Below are positions 14,228 to 23,552 of a stretch of 34,675 bases of DNA, one piece after another. The position numbers were made by a program, and so were the translations under genes. Where the stretch lies: NCBI RefSeq assembly GCF_015207735.1, contig NZ_JADEWG010000069.1:1-34675 (forward strand). Direction: 5' to 3'. The notes under the pieces are model-generated. The model was not told the origin of the DNA and did no database searches. It was given only the letters and a program-made list of their open reading frames with translations. This stretch comes from [Phormidium] sp. LEGE 05292 (GTDB lineage Bacteria > Cyanobacteriota > Cyanobacteriia > Cyanobacteriales > Aerosakkonemataceae). Position 1 is the stretch's first letter, and each line of letters begins with the position of its first letter.

Positions 14228-16267
14228 TTAAAGTTGAACCGAGCGTTGATCGCATAGTCGTAATGCTCTCACAATTAACCAATATAATTGTAAATATTCC
14301 ATTTGATTTGGAGAAAACCTTTTGAGGTCTAATTCTCTAATTGGATAACAGTTTTGATTTAGATTTGGTGCTTCTGTTGGTAGAGGTAAAGTTTTGGATA
14401 ACCAACGAGTCAGACTGCGCCAACTAGATGCGATCGCATTTTGTGCTTCTGAATCTAATTGAATATCTCCAACCTTCCGAATATCTTTAGCTTCCCAGCC
14501 TTTTGCCCAAGCAGAATGATGTCTTCCTGCTGCTAAAATTACCGTATATATAATACTGAAAATCTGTTTATTATCAGCATCAAATTCATTTTGTAATAAG
14601 GGAAATAGAGATTGTTGTAAAATATATTGTGCTAAGAAAGCACTTTCAACAGCATGGTTAGGTCGTTTGTGTTTAGCTTCATAAGCTTTAAGAGCTTGTT
14701 TTTGTTCCTCTTCTTCTGGGTTATAGTCTGTGTGTGCTAGTAAATGTGATTTAGGTGGTTTACCTTTGAAGTTAGAATGTGCGATCGCTTGCCATCCCCT
14801 CATCACTGCTTGCCATTTTATTTGTAGTTTCCCTAAATCATGAGTAAAGATTGCTAATAACACCAAATATTCAAACAGTTCTTCTGCTTGGGTTGTGGTT
14901 AATTTAGTCAAAATGTTCTGCTGAATAAATCGTCCGCCAGTGTTTAGTAATTCATGACGAACGCTACCATATTCAGTTTTTACCCAAGTACCATTTTTTA
15001 AGCCTATTGTTGAGAAAGAATCCCGCCAGCATTTCCACATACAGCCTAAATGTCCGACATAAGTATCCATCTGATACTGATATTCACTAACCGCTTGTTT
15101 TGGTGGTTTATTGGGAGAAGTAAAATTGTTACCTTCAACATTTACTCCGATAAGTAAACCAATCTCTTCGTCATAATAAACATAGCGAGGATTAACTAAA
15201 ATTTGCCAGCTATACACCAAATCATTGTGGGAACGGACAGTAATACAAATGGGTAAATTATAAGTTTCGGCTGCTTTTTCTTTTGGTGATTCAATGCGTT
15301 TAAATATCCAATCAATTTGATATTCTAAATTTTGCACTTCGTGCCAAACTTTTAATAAAGTAGTAAGAGGTACAGAAAAGGCTAATAGTTTCTTGGGATT
15401 AATTTGTTGATTATCGTCAAAATCAATTAGAGTTGGTTCATTCCAAACAAATACACTGCGATTATCTACATGGCGAATTAAGTCATCGGCAACTGAGCGA
15501 TCGCCTGTGAATATAGCATCATTGAACTTTCTTTCAAATTCAGCAGAGTCATTTTTCCTCCGTTCTGCTTGTAAAGAATCTGCTGCTATGTGTACCTGAT
15601 TAATCCATGCTTGTTCTAGGTTAAAATCAACTTGCTGATTAACCTGTTCTGATTGTGTATGTGCTTCTAAAACCTGCCAAGTTAACTCACAAAGTTCTCG
15701 CTCGTAAGGCAAAAAGCTTTTCTTTTGTTCTGTTGGTTCTTCTGCAAAATCCCGCTCGCCTAATTCCCCATTTTCTGGATTAATCTGAATACTCCAATAA
15801 ACGCAAACTTCACCTTTCTCTCCTTTAAATCTGGCACACCTTCCGGCCCTTTGTAATAGTGAGTTCATCGGACATAACTCTGTGTGCATAATTTCACAAG
15901 TGATGTTAAGTCCAGCTTCTATTACCTGAGTAGCTATCAAAATATGACAATAACCATCAGCTTGCCATTGTTCAGAAAATAGGGTTTTGATATCAGCTTC
16001 TTTTTGGGCGCGATGTTCTGGCAAAAAGCGAGAATGAAGTAAGGTAATTTTTAAGTTACCTTCAAACTTAAGCGCATCTAAATCTCGAAACAAACCTTGC
16101 GCTTGCGATACAGTGTTACAAATAACAATAACTCGCTGGCGCTGATTTTGCTGAATGTCATTGAGGATAACTTCAGATGTTAAAGGAGTGGTTATAGCTC
16201 TAAAAGTGCGGTGACGATCGCCTTCAATTGCTACTAAATCCATTTGGCTAACTTCAATAATTTCCAT
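14228..16267 (-). CDS. cas3: Cas3 C-terminal part: RecA2 helicase lobe plus HD nuclease
   Basis: 679 residues. Helicase motifs of the second lobe are seen: VIVICNTVSQAQ (46-57), IATQVIEAGLNI (111-122) and LLQRAGRCARF (137-147). The HD nuclease follows at the C-terminus: His406 (YVGHLG), His476-Asp477 (FTHDLGK), His538 (RPNHAVESAF) and His583-His584 (AAGRHHSAW). An HD domain after the helicase is the reverse of the commonest Cas3 order. Cas3 unwinds and degrades DNA marked by Cascade. Its ATG lies inside the end of the upstream ORF (14-nt overlap, different frame), so the helicase is encoded in two pieces. It may be made by translational coupling, a +1 frameshift, or the gene may be broken. 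Confidence 0.9.
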   Translation of the reverse strand: MEIIEVSQMDLVAIEGDRHRTFRAITTPLTSEVILNDIQQNQRQRVIVICNTVSQAQGLFRDLDALKFEGNLKITLLHSRFLPEHRAQKEADIKTLFSEQWQADGYCHILIATQVIEAGLNITCEIMHTELCPMNSLLQRAGRCARFKGEKGEVCVYWSIQINPENGELGERDFAEEPTEQKKSFLPYERELCELTWQVLEAHTQSEQVNQQVDFNLEQAWINQVHIAADSLQAERRKNDSAEFERKFNDAIFTGDRSVADDLIRHVDNRSVFVWNEPTLIDFDDNQQINPKKLLAFSVPLTTLLKVWHEVQNLEYQIDWIFKRIESPKEKAAETYNLPICITVRSHNDLVYSWQILVNPRYVYYDEEIGLLIGVNVEGNNFTSPNKPPKQAVSEYQYQMDTYVGHLGCMWKCWRDSFSTIGLKNGTWVKTEYGSVRHELLNTGGRFIQQNILTKLTTTQAEELFEYLVLLAIFTHDLGKLQIKWQAVMRGWQAIAHSNFKGKPPKSHLLAHTDYNPEEEEQKQALKAYEAKHKRPNHAVESAFLAQYILQQSLFPLLQNEFDADNKQIFSIIYTVILAAGRHHSAWAKGWEAKDIRKVGDIQLDSEAQNAIASSWRSLTRWLSKTLPLPTEAPNLNQNCYPIRELDLKRFSPNQMEYLQLYWLIVRALRLCDQRSVQL

Positions 16268-16877
16268 GCTCTATTACCTTTCTAATTTGTTGAGATAGTT
16301 CATCAGTTAAGGTGGCTGTCATTAGTAGAAATGGTGCAATTCCTTTAACTTGCTGTAAGACTTTTAAGACAGTGGTAAATGAGCGTTCTGGATCTAGTAA
16401 GTGCAATTCATCAAATACTAAATAGGAAGCAAAGATTGCTCCAGCGTTGACGTTAGCAGAACCGCGACCTACAGAATAAGGAATGTTGAGAAAACTGCTT
16501 AACATTTGGTCGATCGTACAGAAGATTATATCACCTTCAAAACGTGGGTCTTCTGGGTTTTCTCCGGTTTGCAAAGTAACTATTAAAGGTCGGGGTAAAG
16601 GATAGTGTTTTGACCAATTTTGAACCAGAACTTCTGTTCTTTGGCGCAAACTATTGGCAAGGGTGCGTAAAGGAACGACGTAGATTAATTTGTTAGGGAA
16701 GTTCAGTTGCAGGGGTTTGGCGAAGAGGAAAGGTGCGATCGCAGTCTCCGTCTTCCCCGAACCTGTAGGAGCACGAAGTAAGATATCTTGGCGGTTGAGG
16801 AGTTTCTCAATTGTTTGGAGTTGAAATTGTCGCGGAGGGAAGTTAGTGAGGGTGTGGAAGTAGTGGTTAAGGTTCAT
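16254..16877 (-). CDS. cas3: Cas3 N-terminal part: DEAD/DEAH RecA1 helicase lobe
   Basis: 207 residues. Walker A is RAPTGSGKTETA (Lys42), motif Ia is VVPLRTLANSL, the DExH box is VFDELHLL (156-159) and motif III is LLMTATL (185-191). It ends in HGNY just after motif III, exactly where a complete Cas3 would run on into the second lobe. No function as a lone lobe is expected; it should pair with the product of the following ORF. It begins 42 nt after the stop of the TIGR03986 RAMP gene on the same strand, with no clear terminator between, so it is probably read from the type III-D operon. Confidence 0.9.
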   Translation of the reverse strand: MNLNHYFHTLTNFPPRQFQLQTIEKLLNRQDILLRAPTGSGKTETAIAPFLFAKPLQLNFPNKLIYVVPLRTLANSLRQRTEVLVQNWSKHYPLPRPLIVTLQTGENPEDPRFEGDIIFCTIDQMLSSFLNIPYSVGRGSANVNAGAIFASYLVFDELHLLDPERSFTTVLKVLQQVKGIAPFLLMTATLTDELSQQIRKVIEHGNY

Positions 16878-16919
16878 GGGAGGGAGTGGGTAAGGATAAG
16901 TAAAGATGCGATCGCTACT

Positions 16920-19277
16920 TTAAACATTCTTAATCCATTTAACTTTCTGGATTTTGCCATCTTCTTTGAGACTTGTAATTTCTACTTCCACCTTTTGTCC
17001 AACAGAAAAAGGCGCTGTTCCCTTAAAATACTCTTTTCGTTTAATGCTTCCCTCGATTTTACACTCAATTTCATAAGTCGCTTCAACTCCTTTCTTTTGG
17101 GATTCAAATTTCGTAACTGTTGCGTTTATAGATTGAGCGGAGTAATATTTAGCTTTTTTTTGCGGGTTGTTAATTATTACTGTCGAAGTTGAAGCTTTTA
17201 GATTATTGAGTCGGCGACAATCATCAATCCCTGCTACCTGTAACGGAGTTGGCAACACTCGACGATCTTTGTACTCATTAGGCTCAATCGACATATACTC
17301 AGCATCTCCTGAGTTTTTTAGACCATCGGATTGCAACATTGCTAATAACATTTTGATGCGTGGTAGTTCATCTAAACTTGTAGCTTTACGTCCCTCTGGA
17401 TGGTCATTTTCGTGGATCTTCTCCAGTACATAATCCTCAAAAGCTTTTATGCACTGTTCACGTTCAGACTCCGTGTTAGTTCCTTCTCCATATTCCCACT
17501 GATTGTTATCAGTGAATAAGGTATTGTAGCGTTGAGAGCGATCGCCCAACCAAAGCTTATCAATCTTCACTTTAACAGCACCCATACCAAAGGGTTTACC
17601 CATACCCAGAGATAAGTAGTATTCTGGTTGAGCGGCGCGAACGAGTACCCATAACAATGCACCGAGTTCAACATTACTCAGGTTTTCAAAGTAAACTTTG
17701 AAGGTAAATTCAATTTCTGGATCGATAGGTTTAACTAAGCTGATTTGAGTATCTGAATTTTCAGGAACTTCAATTCTACAGGGTTTATGCCAGTACAGCT
17801 TGTGTCCGCGAATAACAGTTTTTCCGGGTGTTTCTTCCTCTTCTGTCTTAATTGGTGGCTCACTAGCATAGTGCTTGAGTTCTAACTTTTTATCGCTAGT
17901 TTGAACTAGATAATGCTGAAACGTGGTAGGTTTAGGGCTAGATAAGAGAATTGGTATTAGTTCTCGATCTAGACTTTCCTGCACCTTTTCTTCCTGATTT
18001 GGTTTTAGGATACCATCGCTAATAAACACTCGACCAGCACGACTTTGATCTATTTTTTTAGGTTGTTTGTCACGTCGGACAAAACCAAAAATAGCTTCAG
18101 CTATATCAATGATAGCTGGTTTATCTTTAGAATCTTTCAGAAAATGAGGAATAAAATCTCGTGCTGTTGAAGCTTGTCCATTACCTTGAGGAGAGTAAGG
18201 AATGCGAAAATAAGGGCTTTGACCAAATAAAGTTACTGGTTGTCCAGGTAGGGGTTGACAGTAGAAGATACAACGACCATTTTTAAGAACACCTCTATTT
18301 TTATCGAACGGTTCTTGCTGTTGAAAAGCAGTTAAAGCACTACAGTAGTCTCGAATTGCATCTTCACTTATTGAAATCAGTTCAGTGTTAGGGTTTGGTT
18401 CTCTGACAATGCAGTTATTTTTTCGTTTTAGATCGTCTGGGTTGGTTCCTCCTTCTAGCATATTACCGCTAGTTACTAAAACGCCTTGATACTGGTCAGT
18501 AGTACAATTGTTACTGACTTTCCCAGCAAAACGGCGACCATTTTTTGTGTAGATATCTTGAAAACTAATATTAATAAAATATTGAGGTTTATATTTTGAT
18601 AAATCCTTCATAGGAATCAAACTAGAGATCGTTTGCAATTTATCTTCTTTAACCCAAATGAATGGAGAATTATCGACAAGCATAGCCGGACGAATAAACC
18701 AGCCATCTTGTCTCTCTACCAAGTAACCAGCTTTAATATTTTTGGGATTGATATATTTTTTGTATTCTTCCTTTAAGGGATCGTCATTATCAGCAGCAAC
18801 CGCCCGAAAGAAAAAGTGTTGTTGATCTGAAACTCTATCTATCTTCCCAAAACTAACAATTTCAACTAAAGTTCGCAGCATTCCTCGTATGCTACTACCA
18901 GCTATTACAGCAAGGCTATCACCAGGATGGCTGAAGAATGAGGCAAGAATTTCTTGTCTTTCTCTCTCCCAGTTCGCTTTTTCTTCTTTCTCCCACCGCT
19001 CTCTTTCTTGTTGTGTTTTATGTATGGGAGGTTCTGAGTATTTAGCAAAATCATCGGGATGCCAACCGCAACGAGTGTATAGTTTAGATTTCGTTGTCAA
19101 AGTGCATTCAATTCTGCCAGTGTGACGTGGTAGTTCAACATCTTTATTAGGATGATATTGATCGCCATCAGGTAAAGGCTCTGCTTCAACCACCTTTTCT
19201 GGTAATTCTACAAAATTGTAAGGTGCTTTAGCTATGCGTTGTGGATCGGTAATTTCTTTAATGTGTTTCGGATTCAT
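16920..19277 (-). CDS. Type III-D RAMP protein, TIGR03986-like
   Basis: 785 residues, the largest RAMP of the operon. It has the helix motif AGSSIRGMLRTLVEIVSFGK (126-145) characteristic of TIGR03986, and a later glycine-rich YLSLGMGKPFGMGAVKVKI. The last about 85 residues form beta-rich sequence (ATVTKFESQKKGVEATYEI... GQKVEVEITSLKEDGKIQ), perhaps an OB-like RNA-binding unit. It would be part of the crRNA-guided III-D effector that binds target RNA. No clear catalytic Asp of the Csm3 type is seen ahead of the helix motif. It overlaps csx19 by 20 nt and is the last type III gene before cas3. Confidence 0.85.
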   Translation of the reverse strand: MNPKHIKEITDPQRIAKAPYNFVELPEKVVEAEPLPDGDQYHPNKDVELPRHTGRIECTLTTKSKLYTRCGWHPDDFAKYSEPPIHKTQQERERWEKEEKANWERERQEILASFFSHPGDSLAVIAGSSIRGMLRTLVEIVSFGKIDRVSDQQHFFFRAVAADNDDPLKEEYKKYINPKNIKAGYLVERQDGWFIRPAMLVDNSPFIWVKEDKLQTISSLIPMKDLSKYKPQYFINISFQDIYTKNGRRFAGKVSNNCTTDQYQGVLVTSGNMLEGGTNPDDLKRKNNCIVREPNPNTELISISEDAIRDYCSALTAFQQQEPFDKNRGVLKNGRCIFYCQPLPGQPVTLFGQSPYFRIPYSPQGNGQASTARDFIPHFLKDSKDKPAIIDIAEAIFGFVRRDKQPKKIDQSRAGRVFISDGILKPNQEEKVQESLDRELIPILLSSPKPTTFQHYLVQTSDKKLELKHYASEPPIKTEEEETPGKTVIRGHKLYWHKPCRIEVPENSDTQISLVKPIDPEIEFTFKVYFENLSNVELGALLWVLVRAAQPEYYLSLGMGKPFGMGAVKVKIDKLWLGDRSQRYNTLFTDNNQWEYGEGTNTESEREQCIKAFEDYVLEKIHENDHPEGRKATSLDELPRIKMLLAMLQSDGLKNSGDAEYMSIEPNEYKDRRVLPTPLQVAGIDDCRRLNNLKASTSTVIINNPQKKAKYYSAQSINATVTKFESQKKGVEATYEIECKIEGSIKRKEYFKGTAPFSVGQKVEVEITSLKEDGKIQKVKWIKNV

Positions 19278-19857
19278 GATTATTTATCCTAGTAGTTAAA
19301 TTAACAAGACGACTGAGGTAAATACGAGCTAATCCATCATTGTCATAGGTAATATAATGATGCACAATCAAGCGCACTGGGTTAATCAGCTTGTGATGTT
19401 TGTCCAAGGCAATATCGGTAAATGGCACGGCGTGTTTTAGTCCCTGCGAACCGTCCCAAAGTAAGCTAAAATTGTCTCGCTTTTCCCCATGATTTCCCCA
19501 GAGGATTTGTCTTTCTGAGAACTTATTTGTGTCTGGATTATCTTGAATTAGACGCGCTAGCAAAGTTTCCCCAGTCCGCCAAAGTAACACCTCACCGTCT
19601 TGACCAAAAATACGGCATTGTTGAAGGGTGAGTAATCGTAGCGATGGAAAATCTACTTTAAATTCAGGCTTATGGAATACCTTTTCAGCCGTAGTTAGCT
19701 TACCTTCATCAAAGCGACCCCAAATTACACCATCGTCGGCATGAGCTAGCAGATAGTTAAGTTTCCAATTTCTTGCTTGCTCCTCCAACCAAGAAACAAG
19801 TGTTTCATCGTCTATAATTCCATCAACAGAAAGTTTTTGACATAAAACTTCGCTCAT
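19258..19857 (-). CDS. csx19: Csx19, type III-D accessory protein (TIGR03984/all1473-like)
   Basis: 199 residues. It resembles the all1473/Csx19 family: LAHADDGVIWGRFDEGKL, LRLLTLQQCRIFGQDGEVLLWR, RQILWGNHGEKRDNFSLLWDG and KLINPVRLIVHHYITYDNDGLARIYLSRL are the family-like blocks. The role is not established; it is a marker of subtype III-D and probably a structural part of the effector. It overlaps the upstream double RAMP gene by 4 nt and the downstream one by 20 nt. Confidence 0.87.
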   Translation of the reverse strand: MSEVLCQKLSVDGIIDDETLVSWLEEQARNWKLNYLLAHADDGVIWGRFDEGKLTTAEKVFHKPEFKVDFPSLRLLTLQQCRIFGQDGEVLLWRTGETLLARLIQDNPDTNKFSERQILWGNHGEKRDNFSLLWDGSQGLKHAVPFTDIALDKHHKLINPVRLIVHHYITYDNDGLARIYLSRLVNLTTRINNHESETH

Positions 19858-21317
19858 GCTGCCACCTTTCCAGAAAAATCACTAACAAATGCTTCTAAAG
19901 CTTTAGCATCGCTCACCTGGAGATGTTTTCCCTCTTGAGAAATTGTCCAGGTTTGTATTGCTTCTCCGGGCATCTGCCGAATTATCGTTGCATTGATTCC
20001 CTGCAATCGTCCCCGTCCGATGCTGCTTTCACCGCCTACAGGTAAATCACTCGTCCACAAATCTTTGAGTAATAAAAGTAGCAAACCAATCTCAGCATTT
20101 TTTGGCTGACGCAACTCTAGTTCTAAAGTTAGGCGTGTTTTATCGCTACCAAATATCGGCTGTTCGCTGAATAAAGCACCGTGATATGCACCACCAGTAA
20201 AGCGATCGATCGCAATTCGATTTTGCACCAAGTCAGCCGTATTTTCGATGACGCTTTCATGTACAATTAACCGACTTGCTTTAGCTTCCTTAGTTTTGTC
20301 TTCACTAAAATCTGGCCCAAATATTTCGTCTATAATCGTTATCGGTTTTTTCAAAGTATTAACAATTCGTTCGGCTCTATGGCGTAATACTCCTGCTAAA
20401 CTCGTACCAGATAAAACAGGTTTTGGTTCTGTTTCTCCAGGTCGATGTGATTTTAGATGTATGACATCCGGTGCGCATCCAGTTTCAGCTTGACCTGAAC
20501 GAATTAGTAAGGGACTAGCTAGTTTAAAGGTAGCTTGGATGATGAAGCGATCGCGCTTATCTTCTTTTTCATCTAATACCACACTTAAAGCATCAGCGAT
20601 TTTATTTGTAATAACAGGTAACTTGTTGGTGCATTCACGATCGAAGAGTAGCCAAGCCATGCGATCGCTATGTTCTCTTAAATCGAATTTCCAAACTTGC
20701 CATTCACCCACATGACAGCGACCAAAACCGCGTCGTTTTTTCATGCCAATATTGATTTCACCAAACTCTAAGCCTCGTAAAGCTAATGCTAGTGATTTTA
20801 CTAGCCTATCTTCATAATTTTGCTGTTCTCTGGGGTCTTGTTTCTGCTCTATGAGTAATTCAAAACATAGAGGAAATTCAGTTTCGGCGGCTAATAGCTC
20901 TAAGTCGTATTTCTGACCTTTTTTGGCTGTACTCGTTGTTCCTTCAATTTCTACTCCATCTCTCAATTCTACTGTCGGTATGTTAGTGCTGATACCATCA
21001 TTCACAATTAATGGACTTTGTTCACCATCATCAGCACGGCGAGTTCCACCAAATAAGGCAGTGGCGCGATCGCACTCTTGTTCTCCTATACCATACCCAT
21101 GCTCATACTCACGCAAGTAATTTCGCAAAGCACCTGCAATGGATGAACCAGTCAAAAGAGCATGGTCACTAATACTATCTTTGAGTAATGCTAAATCAGT
21201 TGGACTATCTACATCACCACTTCCCAGACAAGTAGGAGTATCTAACATTAATGTACCTCGTACAATAATGCGTTTAGTAATAGGGCGTTGGTGGCGGTTC
21301 AGACGTTCAAGACTCAT
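19854..21317 (-). CDS. Double-Cas7 RAMP protein of type III-D
   Basis: 487 residues made of two Csm3-like RAMP units. Unit 1 (about 15-215): DLALLKD with a candidate catalytic Asp41, then TGSSIAGALRNYL, and a glycine-rich GMKKRRGFGR at 191-200. Unit 2 (about 255-450): APDVIHLKS with candidate Asp284, then SGTSLAGVLRHRAE, and VGGESSIGRGRLQG at 427-440. In Csm3 the equivalent Asp cuts target RNA between every sixth base, so this protein could supply two cleavage sites in one chain. It overlaps csx10 by 11 nt and csx19 by 4 nt. Confidence 0.87.
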   Translation of the reverse strand: MSLERLNRHQRPITKRIIVRGTLMLDTPTCLGSGDVDSPTDLALLKDSISDHALLTGSSIAGALRNYLREYEHGYGIGEQECDRATALFGGTRRADDGEQSPLIVNDGISTNIPTVELRDGVEIEGTTSTAKKGQKYDLELLAAETEFPLCFELLIEQKQDPREQQNYEDRLVKSLALALRGLEFGEINIGMKKRRGFGRCHVGEWQVWKFDLREHSDRMAWLLFDRECTNKLPVITNKIADALSVVLDEKEDKRDRFIIQATFKLASPLLIRSGQAETGCAPDVIHLKSHRPGETEPKPVLSGTSLAGVLRHRAERIVNTLKKPITIIDEIFGPDFSEDKTKEAKASRLIVHESVIENTADLVQNRIAIDRFTGGAYHGALFSEQPIFGSDKTRLTLELELRQPKNAEIGLLLLLLKDLWTSDLPVGGESSIGRGRLQGINATIIRQMPGEAIQTWTISQEGKHLQVSDAKALEAFVSDFSGKVAA

Positions 21318-22887
21318 TATTATTCTCCTTAGTTGCTTTCTTCGCCACTGCCATAATTAGCCGTAGTGTGTATTTTTCAGCTAGCTTATCTTGTCGGGCA
21401 ATATCATCATCAAATTTGCGCTCTACATCAGCAATTTTGACTTCTATACCATTAATCCAATTCGTCGGATTCTCTAACCACTCATCTAGCTGTTTTCTGA
21501 ATGATTTGTTTCCTATTTTTATGCGTTCAAACTGATTCTTGGCATTAGAGGGTAAGCTATTTAGCAGTGAGATAACTAAATTACAGTTTCCATTGGAAAG
21601 TGCTTGTCGTGCAACAGATTGTAATCGTGACAATTGGCTGTTACTAATGCCTTCATCCAAACTTAAATACCCAACTTGCTTTTGAAGATATTGTTCTAGC
21701 TTTTGTTCCAACAGTCTTTGTGCCATTTGTTCAGCTAAAAGCCGTGAGCCTTCGCTTCTTAACAGAGGTAAGCTAGAGGTACTAGATAACTTTGATAAAA
21801 TTACTTGAATAGACTCATTTTTTAGCCAATTTATAGCAATTCGTCCAAAACCATCTTCTCTTCTCTCTCCAATTCCGCAAGCTTCGAGTAGCTGAATTTG
21901 TTCTGAAGTAATCTCAATATCTTCATTTTCAAAAACAATTACGCTGCCTGCTGCTAAGGCTGGAACTTGAGGTAAAGGCAATCCCCATTTGCGGTTAAAG
22001 CCACCGATTAGAGTACTGCTAGTAAAAATACCTCCCGGTTTTGGTTGAGGCAAGGTTATATTTAACACGGCTTCAATTGCTTGTTTAATCAAAGTTGGAT
22101 CTGCTACAGATTGACCTTGTTGATTTCTTAACAAAGTATCGCTGAGAAGGGTAATGCTTACAATTTGATCATTTTCTCGGTCTTCTGCTGGAATTCCTAT
22201 TTCACTCCAATTATCGCTAGATGGTTTTGTTGCAATAATTTTAGTATGTCCGTATCCAGCACTTTGAGAACCTCCTAGCCAGATATTTGGTTCGGTTAAT
22301 AAATTCTGAATTGTTTTTACATCGTCATCTCCACAAAGGATGATAGATTGAAAGGTTTGTCCTGCATCTAAAGCATCGTAGCGGAAGAGTTCGCCTTGTT
22401 TATCCGTAGAGCGTCCTTGTTTGCGATCGCGAAAATTATGAATATTAATCCGTCGCTTCTCTTTGTATAACTTAACAATTCCTCCTTCCTTTGACCAGAA
22501 GTATTCACCAACAGCTTTTGGGGTTTCGGGATCTTCTCCTTTATCAATACTGAAATCATATACAGTTATAGGTGAATTCTCAGTAAGTTCTGCATCCTTA
22601 TCCTTGAACCAAGACAAAGGTAGAGGAAGAGTACGTTGATTTTTTTGACTCAAAAGATACGCATTTAAGTAGCGAGTACTGTTGGCATCAAAGAAAAGTC
22701 GCTTCACTTCATCATTAGTTAAATCAAGTTCTGCCAAGTGATGCTGTCTCATATAACGCCCAATAATTGCACCGCGAATCATGGTACCAGGGATATAAGA
22801 ATACGACACATCGCTGTTTGGATCGCCTTGAAATGAAGTAGCAAGAAGTGGTTGCTGAGTTTCTAATGTTAAAGTAATTGCTTTCAT
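21307..22887 (-). CDS. csx10: Csx10, Cas5-like RAMP of type III-D
   Basis: 526 residues. The beginning ITLTLETQQPLLATSFQGDPNSD, with YSYIPGTMIRGAIIGRYM (about 30-47), and the glycine-rich IWLGGSQSAGYGHTKI near residue 203 are as in Csx10. A second half contains GGFNRKWGLPLPQVPALAAGSV and a helical tail. Csx10 takes the Cas5/Csm4 place, holding the crRNA 5' handle next to Cas10. It overlaps the csm3-like gene by 4 nt. Together with Csx19 and an HD-less Cas10 it defines subtype III-D. Confidence 0.92.
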   Translation of the reverse strand: MKAITLTLETQQPLLATSFQGDPNSDVSYSYIPGTMIRGAIIGRYMRQHHLAELDLTNDEVKRLFFDANSTRYLNAYLLSQKNQRTLPLPLSWFKDKDAELTENSPITVYDFSIDKGEDPETPKAVGEYFWSKEGGIVKLYKEKRRINIHNFRDRKQGRSTDKQGELFRYDALDAGQTFQSIILCGDDDVKTIQNLLTEPNIWLGGSQSAGYGHTKIIATKPSSDNWSEIGIPAEDRENDQIVSITLLSDTLLRNQQGQSVADPTLIKQAIEAVLNITLPQPKPGGIFTSSTLIGGFNRKWGLPLPQVPALAAGSVIVFENEDIEITSEQIQLLEACGIGERREDGFGRIAINWLKNESIQVILSKLSSTSSLPLLRSEGSRLLAEQMAQRLLEQKLEQYLQKQVGYLSLDEGISNSQLSRLQSVARQALSNGNCNLVISLLNSLPSNAKNQFERIKIGNKSFRKQLDEWLENPTNWINGIEVKIADVERKFDDDIARQDKLAEKYTLRLIMAVAKKATKENNNES

Positions 22888-23552
22888 GCAACTTTATCCT
22901 TAATCTCTTTTCCAAAATGATTCATATATCGATGGGTAATGTTATTTCCTTGTGAATCGTATAACGTACATTGAACGTGACCACGACCCCGATTTCGTCC
23001 ACTACCCAAGCGTCGAATTGCCATAGCGCCAACAGCTAAAAGCGATAGCATTTCATCACTTGGAATTTCCTCAAAGATTAAGTCAGCAGTGAAACAAAGG
23101 TCACGCAAAATAACACGATATGAACGCAAGCTTCCCTCATCCGATGCACCAGATTCTGGGTCTATTGCAGTCTGACGACGAATAGTTGTTAGAGAATCAA
23201 GTACTTCTGTTTTTGTTAAAGTTTCATCCTGAATTTGGAAGGCAACGGCTTGACGCAAATCATCTGGTAAACAAGCATCTCCCACATGAACTGCTGCGAT
23301 GGTTCCAATGGTGCTACCAAGCGTACCGAATAATTTACAAGCAACCTCCTCCCAATCCCGTTTATGATGAGAAAGTACAGCGATTAAGTTATCGCATTCT
23401 TCACTCAGTAATCCCTTGAGAGTACGTCCCCGCAAGTAGGGAAAGCCATAAATATCATGCTCTACTTCTTGGTCGATTAAACCCGCTACCCCATCCCCGC
23501 GTCCAAAGGTAGTATCACTCAACAGTTTGATTTTCAATTGATAAGTTGACAT
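22884..23552 (-). CDS. Csm3-like Cas7 RAMP
   Basis: 222 residues. The beginning LKIKLLSDTTFGRGD, the segment GLIDQEVEHDIYGFPYLRGRTLKGLL cited here in parts (GLIDQ at 24-28, LRGRTLKGLL at about 40-49) and the glycine-rich AIRRLGSGRNRGRGH near the end fit Csm3. Asp27 aligns with the RNA-cleaving Asp33 of Csm3. It would form part of the effector backbone and contribute one target-RNA cleavage site. It overlaps the end of cas10 by 38 nt and csx10 by 4 nt. Confidence 0.88.
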   Translation of the reverse strand: MSTYQLKIKLLSDTTFGRGDGVAGLIDQEVEHDIYGFPYLRGRTLKGLLSEECDNLIAVLSHHKRDWEEVACKLFGTLGSTIGTIAAVHVGDACLPDDLRQAVAFQIQDETLTKTEVLDSLTTIRRQTAIDPESGASDEGSLRSYRVILRDLCFTADLIFEEIPSDEMLSLLAVGAMAIRRLGSGRNRGRGHVQCTLYDSQGNNITHRYMNHFGKEIKDKVA

